Source of the DNA: Daphnia carinata
Lineage: Eukaryota > Arthropoda > Branchiopoda > Diplostraca > Daphniidae
DNA length: 64,000 bases
Assembly: GCF_022539665.2 (NCBI RefSeq)
Contig: NC_081333.1
Coordinates: 5,764,971 to 5,828,970 of the forward strand
Reading direction: 5' to 3'
Of the stretch, positions 1 through 11,733 are shown one piece after another. Below the pieces are notes generated by a model, which did not search any database, was not told the DNA's origin, and worked only from the letters and a program-made list of their open reading frames with translations. A program made the position numbers and the translations under genes. The first letter of the stretch is position 1; every line of letters starts with the position of its first letter.

Positions 1-2079
1 ATTGTAGCAGGTGCTGCTGGTGTGTCCCCGGCGTCCGCAGTTGTCGCATGCAAGCCTCATTTTTGCTGCACAGTCCTTCGTGTCGTGACCGTACATGTTG
101 TGGTAGGTGCAATATTTATCCGAGGTCCCAGGGTTACGTTGTTCGTTTCTTCGTCCTTCCTGATTTTTTGCGAGTTCTGCTCTTATTGCTTCTCTAATGA
201 GGGATGTGATGTCGTCCTTTTTTACTGGCGGAGGTGGTACGTCGTAGTTCCCTGGATGGCCCCTGGAGTTAGCGAGTTCTAGCGCTAGGTCGTGCCGCTC
301 TGCTGCTTCGATCATCTGGTCGAAGGAGGGGAAGTCCAGACAAAATAGTCGGTCGTGTAGTTGAGGCGCCAGCCCGTTCATGAATTTGTCCCTGCTTAAC
401 TGTTCGATGACTTCCTGGCTTACGTTGGGATAGCCTCCTCTTGCTAGTTTTTGGATTCGATGGGCGAAGTTCCTTATTGATTCCGCGGGCTCTCTTTTGC
501 AGCTGTTAAACGACGTTCTGTATTTGTGTTCCATGTTTTTCCCCATGAATCTTTCTTTCAGGGCTCGCTTGACGGTTTCGTAACAGGTGGCTTCGACTGG
601 GTGGTCAAGCTGGAATTGTTCCATAAAGTCGCCTGCAGGTCCTACCAGTTTAGACCGTAGATATTTAATTTTTCTGGAATCTTCGAAGTCGCCGATATCC
701 ATTGTGTTTTCAAAGTGTCTGATCCACGAATTGAGGTCCACATTATCTCCTGGCTTGGAGAATACACTAATTTGAGATAGTAGCCGCGTCGCTTGAATGT
801 CGAGGTCGCTGATGGTCGACTGACGTTGACCGTAGGATTGTTGTGATGGGTACGTGCTCATGGTCGTGTAACTGGGTTGAATTGCCATTGTCGACACAGT
901 GGGGTAATCTTGCCGTGTAGGCGCAGCGAGATCGTTTGTCTTATGTTGCCATGGAGTAGGGTTCGGCGTGGACGTATATTGTGGCGTGGGCGTGGGTTGG
1001 CTCGTACTGCCCCTTAGGGTCGCTACGAAGCTTGCTGCTGCTTCGGTTGTCCAGTTGTTCCTCGTTAGGGTTCGAAACACTGTGATTAGGTCGTCTTCCG
1101 AATCGTTTGTGTGATGGTTAGATTCCATTGTAGTGTGTGGTGTAGTTGTTACGAGTTGCGGGGTAAATGACACTCTTTTTGGGATTGGTGGTTGAGGGTG
1201 ATCCGCGTTTGGTCTTGGCGTTTCTTTGTTCACAGCTCCTGAGTTTGAGATTTCTTCTTTCTTGTGTTTGTTGATGGCTCCGGTGTCTCGTTCTTGGTTT
1301 GTTACGAACGGGTTTCCTGTTGTTCTGACGGGATGTGGCGCGAAGGCTGAGTGTGGTCTGTCTGAACTAAAACTGGTTAACCCCGGATTTGATCGTGGAG
1401 CGGGGTCGCTTGGTGCCGGTTGAGTTATTGCGTTAGTCTGTGGTAGCCTTGGGTAGATGCTTTCCGATGGAGGTGTGAGAAGTGTTCGTAGGTTCAGAAA
1501 ATAGAACAGCTCCCTCGGTGTGTAAAATTTGTCTCCGTGTGTTCGTATGAGTGCTCGGTATAGCTGTTGGGTCTTTTCGTATGGGAGTGTAGGTTGGCTG
1601 TTCAAAGCCCTGAGGAATTGCAGCTCTAATAGAATTTCTTCTTCTGGTACGTCTTCGAGCTGTAGATCGGCGTATAGTTTATTGAAACTTGGTGTTCCGG
1701 TTAAGTCTACTTTGCACGCTGAGATAGTTTCTTGGAAAAATAGTTCAGTGGGGTCGGTTTGTGGTTGTTCGTGATCGTTTTCTAATATCGTTTGGGCTTT
1801 TCTTAGCACCTCCAAAGGGGGTGTTTCAAGTTCGTTGACCTCCAGGTGAGTGGTTTCTTTCTCCCTTATGTTGTTCCACTGACTTGCGAGGTTGTGTTCT
1901 TCTATTTCGTCGTCGGTGAGCAGATTGGTGTTGGGTGAGTCGGTTTCTGGAGTTTTTTGTGTGTGGATCGGTGAATAAATGACTTCACTGTTGTGCCCTT
2001 GGGCTTTTGGATTTCTTTTGGATGCTAGTCCCGTCACTATTTTACTTGCATTCCGAAATGCTTTAGTTAAATTATCCAT
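1..2079 (-). CDS. gag: Gag polyprotein of a gypsy-type element (3' end outside window)
   Basis: An uninterrupted minus-strand frame of 693 codons starts at the ATG at 2077-2079 and is still open at base 1, so it is Gag or the Gag part of a Gag-Pol. The first ~330 residues are polar and low in recognisable domains (MDNLTKAFRNASK start). A retrotransposon Gag capsid core lies around residues 440-600, with the signatures DLNSWIRHFENTMD, KIKYLRSKLVGPAGDFM and SIRNFAHRIQKLARGGYPN. Near the window edge are two zinc knuckles: a variant ending YGHDTKDC, and a canonical CDNCGRRGHTSSTC (C-X2-C-X4-H-X4-C), which in this family bind the element's RNA during particle assembly. The ATG is the first one after the leader. 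No stop or frameshift is seen. High confidence in Gag; whether pol follows in the same frame cannot be seen. Confidence 0.88.
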   Translation of the reverse strand, partial: MDNLTKAFRNASKIVTGLASKRNPKAQGHNSEVIYSPIHTQKTPETDSPNTNLLTDDEIEEHNLASQWNNIREKETTHLEVNELETPPLEVLRKAQTILENDHEQPQTDPTELFFQETISACKVDLTGTPSFNKLYADLQLEDVPEEEILLELQFLRALNSQPTLPYEKTQQLYRALIRTHGDKFYTPRELFYFLNLRTLLTPPSESIYPRLPQTNAITQPAPSDPAPRSNPGLTSFSSDRPHSAFAPHPVRTTGNPFVTNQERDTGAINKHKKEEISNSGAVNKETPRPNADHPQPPIPKRVSFTPQLVTTTPHTTMESNHHTNDSEDDLITVFRTLTRNNWTTEAAASFVATLRGSTSQPTPTPQYTSTPNPTPWQHKTNDLAAPTRQDYPTVSTMAIQPSYTTMSTYPSQQSYGQRQSTISDLDIQATRLLSQISVFSKPGDNVDLNSWIRHFENTMDIGDFEDSRKIKYLRSKLVGPAGDFMEQFQLDHPVEATCYETVKRALKERFMGKNMEHKYRTSFNSCKREPAESIRNFAHRIQKLARGGYPNVSQEVIEQLSRDKFMNGLAPQLHDRLFCLDFPSFDQMIEAAERHDLALELANSRGHPGNYDVPPPPVKKDDITSLIREAIRAELAKNQEGRRNEQRNPGTSDKYCTYHNMYGHDTKDCAAKMRLACDNCGRRGHTSSTCYN

Positions 2080-2250
2080 CTAATCTCACCCGGGCTATTT
2101 TTGCGGCGTTGATGCGGGCTTAACAAAAATAATACCCAGAAATCTTGATAGATGGCGCTCAAGTGTCAATAAAAGTGCGAAAAAAAAAAAAAAACAAAAA
2201 CAAGGATGTCTCTTGCGGAAGCGTGGTATTCGAATTTCACTGTCACCAGA
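2080..2250 (-). other. 5' leader and primer binding site of the left gypsy element
   Basis: Reading the minus strand, the bases straight after the LTR are TCTGGTGACAGTGAA (2250 downward). TGGTGACAG is the expected position and form of a tRNA primer binding site; which tRNA was not determined. The leader contains a run of about 14 adenines (plus-strand 2181-2194) and no long frame of its own. The same TGGTGACAG motif follows the first LTR of the element at 3020-5663, which suggests the two belong to related lineages. Confidence 0.6.
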
Positions 2251-2653
2251 TGTGAGGTTTGTCCAGTGAGGGAGACAAACTACACGAAATAAGATAGATA
2301 AGGATGTTTCGAGACTTACTGTGAGCTCATGGTGGAGAGCGGCGACTGGCGGAGAAATGACGCAACACAATTCAGTAAGTGACACAGGGTTTGTATTATA
2401 GCACTTTTGGACACGGAGCACCGTACACTTCGACTCACAAAAACAGACTGCTTTACAATTTTTCGGGGAGAACATTTTATAGGTAAGTAGAAGGTCGAAT
2501 TGGTTAGCACTTCGGGAAGGGCAGGGGATTTTGCCGTGTAAATTTAACACAGAGGTGCGAAAAGGGGCATGGGGCGGTTCTCGGAGGTTAAAGTCCTCCG
2601 TGGGAACCAAGGTCGGTGTGGGGAGAAGCGGTGCCGGTGGGTCGTCCCTTACA
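2251..2653 (-). repeat. 5' LTR of the left gypsy element
   Basis: On the minus strand this 403-bp segment begins TGTAAGGGACG and ends CCTCACA, the TG...CA form of an LTR, and is followed immediately by the primer-binding motif. A TATAAAA box (plus-strand 2475-2481 reads ttttata) lies in a plausible promoter position. Only one LTR is in the window, so its age and the target duplication cannot be judged. Confidence 0.75.
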
Positions 2654-3019
2654 ATAATGAAACTGATTCTATAACACTATATTCACATTGAATACACGTA
2701 TATTTGATGCTGTTTGAATGTAGATATTGAAACTGATTCTATAACACTATATTCACATTGAATACACGTATATTTGATGCTGTTTGAATGTAGATATTGA
2801 AACTGATTCTATAACACTATATTCACATTGAATACACGTATATTTGATGCTGTTTGAATGTAGATATTGAAACTCACTGTATCACACTATATTCACATTG
2901 AATACACGTATATTTGATGCTGTTTGAATGTAGATATTGAAACTCACTGTATCACACTATATTGACATTGAATACACGTATATTTGATGCTGTTTGAATG
3001 TAGATATTGACACTCACTG
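2654..3019 (-). repeat. 70-bp satellite, short block between two LTR elements
   Basis: About five head-to-tail monomers of the 70-bp satellite, in the orientation that reads tgaaactgattctataac on the plus strand (called minus here because the larger blocks read the other way). Both variant types, 'gattctataac' and 'cactgtatcac', occur. The block is bounded by the LTR ends at 2653 and 3020, so both flanking elements inserted into the same array. Confidence 0.97.
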
Positions 3020-3536
3020 TGTAAGGAACGGCCAACCGCATTCCTTACATTCCCCTCTCGTTCCCACGCTTGCAACCCTTTTCTCCCTCTTCCGCCAACA
3101 GGTCATCTACCGATGGCTCTGGCCTTCAAACTTGCCAATTCTTCACATAGGTGTTACATTTACACGCAGAATATTTATTCCCGTTGGGACACCAAATCCT
3201 AAACGACCTTGCCCCTCCGTATAAATGTTGCCCTGTTTCCAGATTGTCAGCCAGTGTACTTTTAACTTTCAGTCAGTGTGTTTTAAGTTTTGAAGCATTC
3301 CACTTTTAGTAATTCTACCGTGCAGTCTACTTTTTACTGCCAAGCAGTCTACTTTCAGTTGTCATCACAGCGAGTCTTCTTTTAAGTGCCATCTCTGTCA
3401 GACTGTCTCCGTAAGTCTCCTTTCGTCAATTATCAATTTGGTCTTTGTAAAAATACTCGAAAACAGTGCAACAATACAGTTCATCATCGCTATCCAATAA
3501 TTAAAAGTAAGGAATAGATTCATTTCGAACCTTACA
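3020..3536 (+). repeat. 5' LTR of the short element
   Basis: A 517-bp LTR from TGTAAGGAACGG to ...CGAACCTTACA, with TGTAA/TTACA inverted termini. A TATAAAT box lies at 3220-3226, in the position expected for the U3 promoter. Its first 481 bases are repeated almost identically at 5182-5663. Confidence 0.85.
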
Positions 3537-3653
3537 TTTGGTGACAGTGAACCTCGAACCCCGAACGCCTGAAGAGACTTTTACCAGTGCCATCCTTAAC
3601 GTTTAGCAATTCTATAGCGCCATCTAGTCGGCAAACACTAATTTATTCACAGA

Positions 3654-4445
3654 ATGCAGAAATCTATCAGGATAAATACGACGTTGATTAAAACAGTATG
3701 GAACGAAAAAATTACACGTCAATTGAAGAAATTTGGACAAATTTTGAGAGACATTTCTGCACGGCAGGCTGACGTTGAAGTACCAGCAAAAATTCATGGA
3801 AATTCCATACTCAGCGAGAGACTAACTCCAGAAGATCCCAATATTACTACCACTGAAGCTCTTTTCATTCCAACAATTACACCTGAACTTCCAAAAACGA
3901 TAGGAGATCAACCCTCAAATGACGTCTCAGCACTGCAGGAAGACGAATCATTCATTAAATGCGCTACCGTATCGCGTAATCAAAAAGATTTAACAGCCCT
4001 GTCCTACTGCCAAAACGAAGATCAAGCCTGCCCCAAGAACATCAAGAGTAATATTGCCATTTCTTCAACCGAAGATTTTCAAACACAGTGCAACCGACGA
4101 CGTAGCAATATCGAAGAAACTACCACTTCACAGAAAAACTCTTCATTCGAACCTACGGCTGTTCGTTCTACTGCAACAACCACACCATCTGCCGAGAATT
4201 TTGAACCACCTCACGCTCTTCCAACCAAATTCATTGCTAACCAAGCCGACGATCTTCCTGCCAATGCCTCCATGAATTCTATCATACAAAAATATTGCTC
4301 TAAATTCAAGAAACCAGAAGTAAGGTTCAGAGAAACAAAAGGCTGCTACAGCACTCAGAACTTCAATGATCCAATAACTCGCCCGAGGCCCAATGCGAAG
4401 ATGAAACTAACAGATTATCTTTATTATACCTTTTTTCTACACTAA
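3654..4445 (+). CDS. 263-residue protein of the short LTR element, unrecognised (possible Gag remnant)
   Basis: This is the only sizeable frame inside the element. It starts at the ATG at 3654, about 115 bases after the primer-binding motif, and ends at TAA 4443-4445. The N-terminus (MQKSIRINTTLIKTVWNEK) is basic and could be helical. The middle is rich in Thr, Asn, Pro and Glu and low in complexity. There is no zinc knuckle, protease DTG or RT motif. Its position directly after the 5' LTR is that of gag, so a Gag-derived or Gag-replacing protein is possible, but no domain supports it. The reading frame changes near 4435: another frame stays open for about 55 codons beyond the stop, to about 4607, which hints that the stop is a recent frameshift. 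Confidence 0.4.
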   Translation: MQKSIRINTTLIKTVWNEKITRQLKKFGQILRDISARQADVEVPAKIHGNSILSERLTPEDPNITTTEALFIPTITPELPKTIGDQPSNDVSALQEDESFIKCATVSRNQKDLTALSYCQNEDQACPKNIKSNIAISSTEDFQTQCNRRRSNIEETTTSQKNSSFEPTAVRSTATTTPSAENFEPPHALPTKFIANQADDLPANASMNSIIQKYCSKFKKPEVRFRETKGCYSTQNFNDPITRPRPNAKMKLTDYLYYTFFLH

Positions 4446-5181
4446 ATACTCGTATGACTTCACCAGCCCTCTCCAACAGCCGATTCTTGACCAATTATTC
4501 GATATCCTCATCGTACGACTCAACATAATTTACCATCGCCAACACGCTCCATCTGCACAAGTAACTGACGACCCATCAACGAAAGAAGATTTATCCATGG
4601 CCGGTTAAACATTGCACATACTGTTTTAGAAGACTCTGCTAATACCTACACATTCTTTTCTTTACCCTTCCCTCAAGCCAACTTTACAGGTCTAATATCG
4701 CATTTGGTTATCATCGGTGCGCGCCAAAAAAAATGTACTAAAAATTATATTATCCTCCGCCAGCCGGAGCACATCCCTCGTATCGACTGCCGCGACAGTG
4801 TGCTAAGAAATAGACGCTGTCCCAGTCACAAATCTCCCCTTTCTGATAGGCAAGGTGTTCTAGGTTTAGACACCCCCCTGTCAGCCACAAGAGCTAACGA
4901 ACTACAGAAGACGTCTGAATCCACCGAGACCACGTCGAGTTCAACGCTCAAGCAACTACGGACTTCTCAGCCCTGGACCTGGTTATGTTACAGACGTTTC
5001 TGGCATTACGGCTACCGGGTAGATGTTCGCATTCATGGACCTCTGGATTCTCGTCTGCTGCGAAACCCACGTTCTCTTCAAAAAATTTAAAAAATGTCGC
5101 ACCTTTGTTTGCCCGATCCAACATTGACCAAATATCTCTCTTTATAGATTGCGGGACGCAATCTTTCGGCCCGGGATGCTA
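4446..5181 (+). other. Internal 3' region of the short LTR element, no clear gene
   Basis: No intact gene is visible. A frame around 4890-5030 with PGPGYVTD could be a remnant of a pol C-terminus of the type found in some gypsy lineages, but this is weak. Just before LTR2 is an inverted-repeat-like segment (ttgcgggacgcaa, about 5149-5161) followed by cccgggatgcta. Some gypsy lineages carry a hairpin plus purine tract at this place; here the purine tract looks eroded. Confidence 0.3.
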
Positions 5182-5663
5182 TGTAAGGAACGGCCAACCG
5201 CATTCCTTACATTCCCCTCTCGTTCCCACGCTTGCAACCCTTTTTCTCCCTCTTCCGCCAACAGGTCATCTACCGATGGCTCTGGCCTTCAAACTTGCCA
5301 ATTCTTCACATAGGTGTTACATTTACACGCAGAATATTTATTCCCGTTGGGACACCAAATCCTAAACGACCTTGCCCCTCCGTATAAATGTTGCCCTGTT
5401 TCCAGATTGTCAGTCAGTGTACTTTTAACTTTCAGTCAGTGTGTTTTAAGTTTTGAAGCATTCCACTTTTAGTAATTCTACCGTGCAGTCTACTTTTTAC
5501 TGCCAAGCAGTCTACTTTCAGTTGTCATCACAGCGAGTCTTCTTTTAAGTGCCATCTCTGTCAGACTGTCTCCGTAAGTCTCCTTTCGTCAATTATCAAT
5601 TTGGTCTTTGTAAAAATACTCGAAAACAGTGCAACAATACAGTTCATCATCGCTATCCAATAA
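5182..5663 (+). repeat. 3' LTR of the short element, 3' truncated
   Basis: Nearly identical to 3020-3500 (one length difference in a T run near 5240, one C/T change near 5413). It has the same TATAAAT box at 5383-5389. The copy stops at ...tatccaataa, 36 bases short of LTR1, and passes straight into satellite (agatattgaaactcac). The loss of the terminal CA means the element could not be integrated again in this form. Confidence 0.85.
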
Positions 5664-8600
5664 AGATATTGAAACTCACTGTATCACACTATATTCACAT
5701 TGAATACACGTATATTTGATGCTGTTTGAATGTAGATATTGAAACTGATTCTATAACACTATATTCACATTGAATACACGTATATTTGATGCTGTTTGAA
5801 TGTAGATATTGAAACTGATTCTATAACACTATATTCACATTGAATACACGTATATTTGATGCTGTTTGAATGTAGATATTGAAACTCACTGTATCACACT
5901 ATATTCACATTGAATACACGTATATTTGATGCTGTTTGAATGTAGATATTGAAACTCACTGTATCACACTATATTCACATTGAATACACGTATATTTGAT
6001 GCTGTTTGAATGTAGATATTGAAACTGATTCTATAACACTATATTCACATTGAATACACGTATATTTGATGCTGTTTGAATGTAGATATTGAAACTCACT
6101 GTATCACACTATATTCACATTGAATACACGTATATTTGATGCTGTTTGAATGTAGATATTGAAACTCACTGTATCACACTATATTCACATTGAATACACG
6201 TATATTTGATGCTGTTTGAATGTAGATATTGAAACTGATTCTATAACACTATATTCACATTGAATACACGTATATTTGATGCTGTTTGAATGTAGATATT
6301 GAAACTGACTGTATCACACTATATTCACATTGAATACACGTATATTTGATGCTGTTTGAATGTAGATATTGAAACTCACTGTATCACACTATATTCACAT
6401 TGAATACACGTATATTTGATGCTGTTTGAATGTAGATATTGAAACTCATTCTATAACACTATATTCACATTGAATACACGTATATTTGATGCTGTTTGAA
6501 TGTAGATATTGAAACTCACTGTATCAACACTATATTCACATTGAATACACGTATATTTGATGCTGTTTGAATGTAGATATTGAAACTGATTCTATAACAC
6601 TATATTCACATTGAATACACGTATATTTGATGCTGTTTGAATGTAGATATTGAAACTGATTCTATCAATTATTACATCACAATGAATACACGTATATTTG
6701 ATGCTGTTTGAATGTAGATAATGAAACTGATTCTATAACACTATATTCACATTGAATGTATATTTGATGCTGTTTGAATGTAGATATTGAAACTCACTGT
6801 ATCATACTATATTCACATTGAATACACGTATATTTGATACTGTTTGAATGTAGATCATGAAACTGATTCTATAACACTATATTCACATTGAATACACGTA
6901 TATTTGATGCTGTTTGAATGTATATCATGAAACTGATTCTATAACACTATATTCACATTGAATACACGTATATTTGATGCTGTTTGAATGTAGATATAGA
7001 AACTCACTGTATCATACTATATTCACATTGAATACACGGATATTTGATGCTGTTTGAATGTAGATATTGAAACTCACCACCATACTATTCACATTGAATA
7101 CACGTATATTTGATGCTGTTTGAATGTAGATATTGAAACTGATTCTATAACACTATATTCACATTGAATACACGTATATTTGATGCTGTTTGAATGTAGA
7201 TATTGAAACTCACTGTATAACACTATATTCACATTGAATACACGTATATTTGATGCTGTTTGAATGTAGATATTGAAACTGATTCTATAACACTATATTC
7301 ACATTGAATACACGTATATTTGATGCTGTTTGAATGTAGATATTGAAACTCACTGTATCACACTATATTCACATTGAATACACGTATATTTGATGCTGTT
7401 TGAATGTAGATATTGAAACTGATTCTATAACACTATATTCACATTGAATACACGTATATTTGATGCTGTTTGAATGTAGATCATGAAACTGATTCTATAA
7501 CACTATATTCACATTGAATACACGTATATTTGATGCTGTTTGAATGTAGATATTGAAACTGATTCTATAACACTATATTCACATTGAATACACGTATATT
7601 TGATGCTGTTTGAATGTAGATATTGAAACTGATTCTATAACACTATATTCACATTGAATACACGTATATTTGATGCTGTTTGAATGTAGATATTGAAACT
7701 CATTCTATAACACTATATTCACATTGAATACACGTATATTTGATGCTGTTTGAATGTAGATATTGAAACTGATTCTATAACACTATATTCACATTGAATA
7801 CACGTATATTTGATGCTGTTTGAATGTAGATATTGAAACTCACTGTATCACACTATATTCACATTGAATACACGTATATTTGATGCTGTTTGAATGTAGA
7901 TATTGAAACTGATTCTATAACACTATATTCACATTGAATACACGTATATTTGATGCTGTTTGAATGTAGATATTGAAACTGATTCTATAACACTATATTC
8001 ACATTGAATACACGTATATTTGATGCTGTTTGAATGTAGATATTGAAACTGATTCTATAACACTATATTCACATTGAATACACGTATATTTGATGCTGTT
8101 TGAATGTAGATATTGAAACTCACTGTATAACACTATATTCACATTGAATACACGTATATTTGATGCTGTTTGAATGTAGATATTGAAACTGATTCTGTAT
8201 AACACTATATTCACATTGAATACACGTATATTTGATGCTGTTTGAATGTAGATATTGAAACTGATTCTATAACACTATATTCACATTGAATACACGTATA
8301 TTTGATGCTGTTTGAATGTAGATATTGAAACTGACTGTATCACACTATATTCACATTGAATACACGTATATTTGATGCTGTTTGAATGTAGATATTGAAA
8401 CTGATTCTATAACACTATATTCACATTGAATACACGTATATTTGATGCTGTTTGAATGTAGATATTGAAACTGATTCTATAACACTATATTCACATTGAA
8501 TACACGTATATTTGATGCTGTTTGAATGTAGATATTGAAACTCATTGTATCACACTATATTCACATTGAATACACGTATATTTGGTGCTGTTATAATATA

Positions 8601-11600
8601 GATATTGAAACTCACTGTATAACACTATATTCACATTGAATACACGTATATTTGATGCTGTTTGAATGTAGATATTGAAACTCATGTATCACACTATATT
8701 CACATTGAATACACGTATATTTGATGCTGTTTGAATGTAGATATTGAAACTGATTCTATAACACTATATTCACATTGAATACACGTATATTTGATGCTGT
8801 TTGAATGTAGATCATGAAACTGATTCTATAACACTATATTCACATTGAATACACGTATATTTGATGCTGTTTGAATGTAGATATTGAAACTCACTGTATC
8901 ACACTATATTCACATTGAATACACGTATATTTGATGCTGTTTGAATGTAGATATTGAAACTCATTGTATCACACTATATTCACATTGAATACACGTATAT
9001 TTGATGCTGTTTGAATGTAGATATTGAAACTGATTGTATAACACTATATTCACATTGAATACACGTATATTTGATGCTGTTTGAATGTAGATATTGAAAC
9101 TCACTGTATTACACTATATTCACATTGAATACACGTATATTTGATGCTGTTTGAATGTAGATATTGAAACTGATTCTATAACACTATATTCACATTGAAT
9201 ACACGTATATTTGATGCTGTTTGAATGTAGATATTGAAACTCACTGTATCACACTATATTCACATTGAATACACGTATATTTGATGCTGTTTGAATGTAG
9301 ATATGAAACTGATTCTATAACACTATATTCACATTGAATACACGTATATTTGATGCTGTTTGAATGTAGATATTGAAACTGATTCTATAACACTATATTC
9401 ACATTGAATACACGTATATTTGATGCTGTTTGAATGTAGATATTGAAACTGATTGTATAACACTATATTCACATTGAATACACGTATATTTGATGCTGTT
9501 TGAATGTAGATATTGAAACTCATTCTATAACACTATATTCACATTGAATACACGTATATTTGATGCTGTTTGAATGTAGATATTGAAACTGATTCTATAA
9601 CACTATATTCACATTGAATACACGTATATTTGATGCTGTTTGAATGTAGATATTGAAACTGATTCTATAACACTATATTCACATTGAATACACGTATATT
9701 TGATGCTGTTTGAATGTAGATATTGAAACTGATTGTATAACACTATATTCACATTGAATACACGTATATTTGATGCTGTTTGAATGTAGATATTGAAACT
9801 CACTGTATCACACTATATTCACATTGAATACACGTATATTTGATGCTGTTTGAATGTAGATATTGAAACTCACTGTATCACACTATATTCACATTGAATA
9901 CACGTATATTTGATGCTGTTTGAATGTAGATATTGAAACTGATTCTATAACACTATATTCACATTGAATACACGTATATTTGATGCTGTTTGAATGTAGA
10001 TATTGAAACTGATTCTATAACACTATATTCACATTGAATACACGTATATTTGATGCTGTTTGAATGTAGATATTGAAACTGATTCTATAACACTATATTC
10101 ACATTGAATACACGTATATTTGATGCTGTTTGAATGTAGATATTGAAACTCACTGTATAACACTATATTCACATTAAATACACGTATATTTGATGCTGTT
10201 TGAATGTAGATATGGTAACTTATTGTATCACACTATATTCACATTGAATACACGTATATTTGATGCTGTTTGAATGTAGATATTGAAACTGATTCTATAA
10301 CACTATATTCACATTGAATACACGTATATTTGATGCTGTTTGAATGTAGATATTGAAACTGATTCTATAACACTATATTCACATTGAATACACGTATATT
10401 TGATGCTGTTTGAATGTAGATATTGAAACTGATTCTGTAACACTATATTCAAATCGAATACACGTATATTTGATGCTGTTTGAATGTAGATATTGAAACT
10501 CACTGTATAACACTATATTCACATTGAATACACGTATATTTGATGCTGTTTGAATGTAGATATTGAAACTCACTGTATCACACTATATTCACATTGAATA
10601 CACGTATATTTGATGCTGTTTGAAGGTAGATATTGAAACTCACTGTATCATACTATATTCACATTGAATACACGTATATTTGATACTGTTTGAATGTAGA
10701 TCATGAAACTGATTCTATAACACTATATTCACATTGAATACACGTATATTTGATGCTGTTTGAATGTAGATATTGGAACTCACTGTATCATACTATATTC
10801 ACATTGAATACACGTATATTTGACGCTGTTTGCATGTAGATATTGAAACTCACTGTATCACTATATTCACATTGAATACACGTATATTTGATACTGTTTG
10901 AATGTAGATCATGAAACTGATTCTATAACACTATATTCACATTGAATACACGTATATTTGATGCTGTTTGAATGTAGATATTGAAACTCACTTTATCATA
11001 CTATATTCACATTGAATACACGTATATGTGATACTGTTTGAATGTAGATCATGAAACTGATTCTATAACACTTCACATTGAATACACGTATGTTTGATGC
11101 TGTTTGAATGTAGATATTGAAACTCACTGTATCATACTATATTCACATTGAACACACGTATATTTGATGCTGTTTGAATGAAAATATTGAAACTCACTGT
11201 ATAACACTATATTCACATTGAATACACATATATTTGATGCTGTTTGAATGTAGATATTGAAACTCACTGTATCACACTATATTCACATTGAATACACGTA
11301 TATTTGATGCTGTATGAATGTAGATATTAAAACTCACTGTATCATACTATATTCACATTGAATACACGTATATTTGATACTGTTTGAATGTAGATCATGA
11401 AACTGAGTCTATAACACTATATTCACATTGAATACACGTATATTTGATGCTGTTTGAATGTAGATAATGAAACTGATTCTATAACACTATATTCACATTG
11501 AATACACGTATATTTGATGCTGTTTGAATGTAGATATTGAAACTCACTCTATAACACTATATTCACATTGAATACACGTATATTTGATGCTGTTTGAATG

Positions 11601-11633
11601 TAGATATTGAAACTGATTCTGTATCACTATATT
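5664..11633 (-). repeat. 70-bp satellite array, left block
   Basis: About 85 tandem monomers of 70 bp. On the plus strand the unit reads tgaaactgattctataac, actatattcacattgaatac, acgtatatttgatgctgttt, gaatgtagatat. Most units differ only in the ~20-bp segment around gaaactgattctataac / gaaactcactgtatcac. The block is very homogeneous between 5.7 and 10.6 kb. From 10.6 to 11.6 kb more variants appear, including 'gatcatgaaactg' alternating with the main type. The block ends at an N gap. Confidence 0.98.
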
Positions 11634-11733
11634 NNNNNNNNNNNNNNNNNNNNNNNNNNNNNNNNNNNNNNNNNNNNNNNNNNNNNNNNNNNNNNNNNNN
11701 NNNNNNNNNNNNNNNNNNNNNNNNNNNNNNNNN
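11634..11733. other. Assembly gap (100 N) at an orientation switch
   Basis: Exactly 100 N, the usual placeholder for a gap of unknown size. Satellite on the left reads in one orientation and on the right in the reverse complement, so either a true inversion point or a scaffolding error lies here. Confidence 0.99.

Larger units (their letters stand above)
1..2653 (-). mobile_element. Ty3/gypsy-type LTR retrotransposon, 5' part (minus strand, cut by window edge)
   Basis: Read on the minus strand this is the 5' end of an LTR retrotransposon: a 5' LTR (2653 to 2251), a primer-binding-site-like motif directly after it, a leader of about 170 bases containing a long A run, and an uninterrupted gag frame that leaves the window at base 1. 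The outer boundary is sharp: the LTR begins with TGTAAGGGACG at 2653 and the 70-bp satellite starts at 2654. The continuous gag frame suggests a young copy. Protease, RT and integrase, the 3' LTR and the second target-site copy lie outside the window. Family placement as gypsy rests on the Gag domain and zinc knuckles. Confidence 0.85.
3020..5663 (+). mobile_element. Short, internally deleted LTR retrotransposon
   Basis: Two direct repeats, 3020-3536 and 5182-5663, start TGTAAGGAACGG and by eye differ at about two positions over 480 bases, so the element is recent. The total is only 2.6 kb, and no RT, RNase H or integrase motif is present. After LTR1 comes TTTGGTGACAGTGAACC, a primer-binding-like motif. 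The second LTR lacks its last 36 bases, and satellite resumes directly after ...ccaataa. The internal 1.6 kb holds one 263-residue frame and a noncoding tail. Most likely a non-autonomous deletion derivative of a gypsy-type element that depends on enzymes from a full-length relative. The lineage (Mag-like is my guess from the TGTAAGG ends and a hairpin-like 3' end) is uncertain. Confidence 0.8.

Noticed and set aside
2095-2610. 171-codon minus-strand frame over the left LTR
   Set aside because: It spans the LTR, primer site and leader of the gypsy element; the composition is not protein-like and the position is explained by the LTR.
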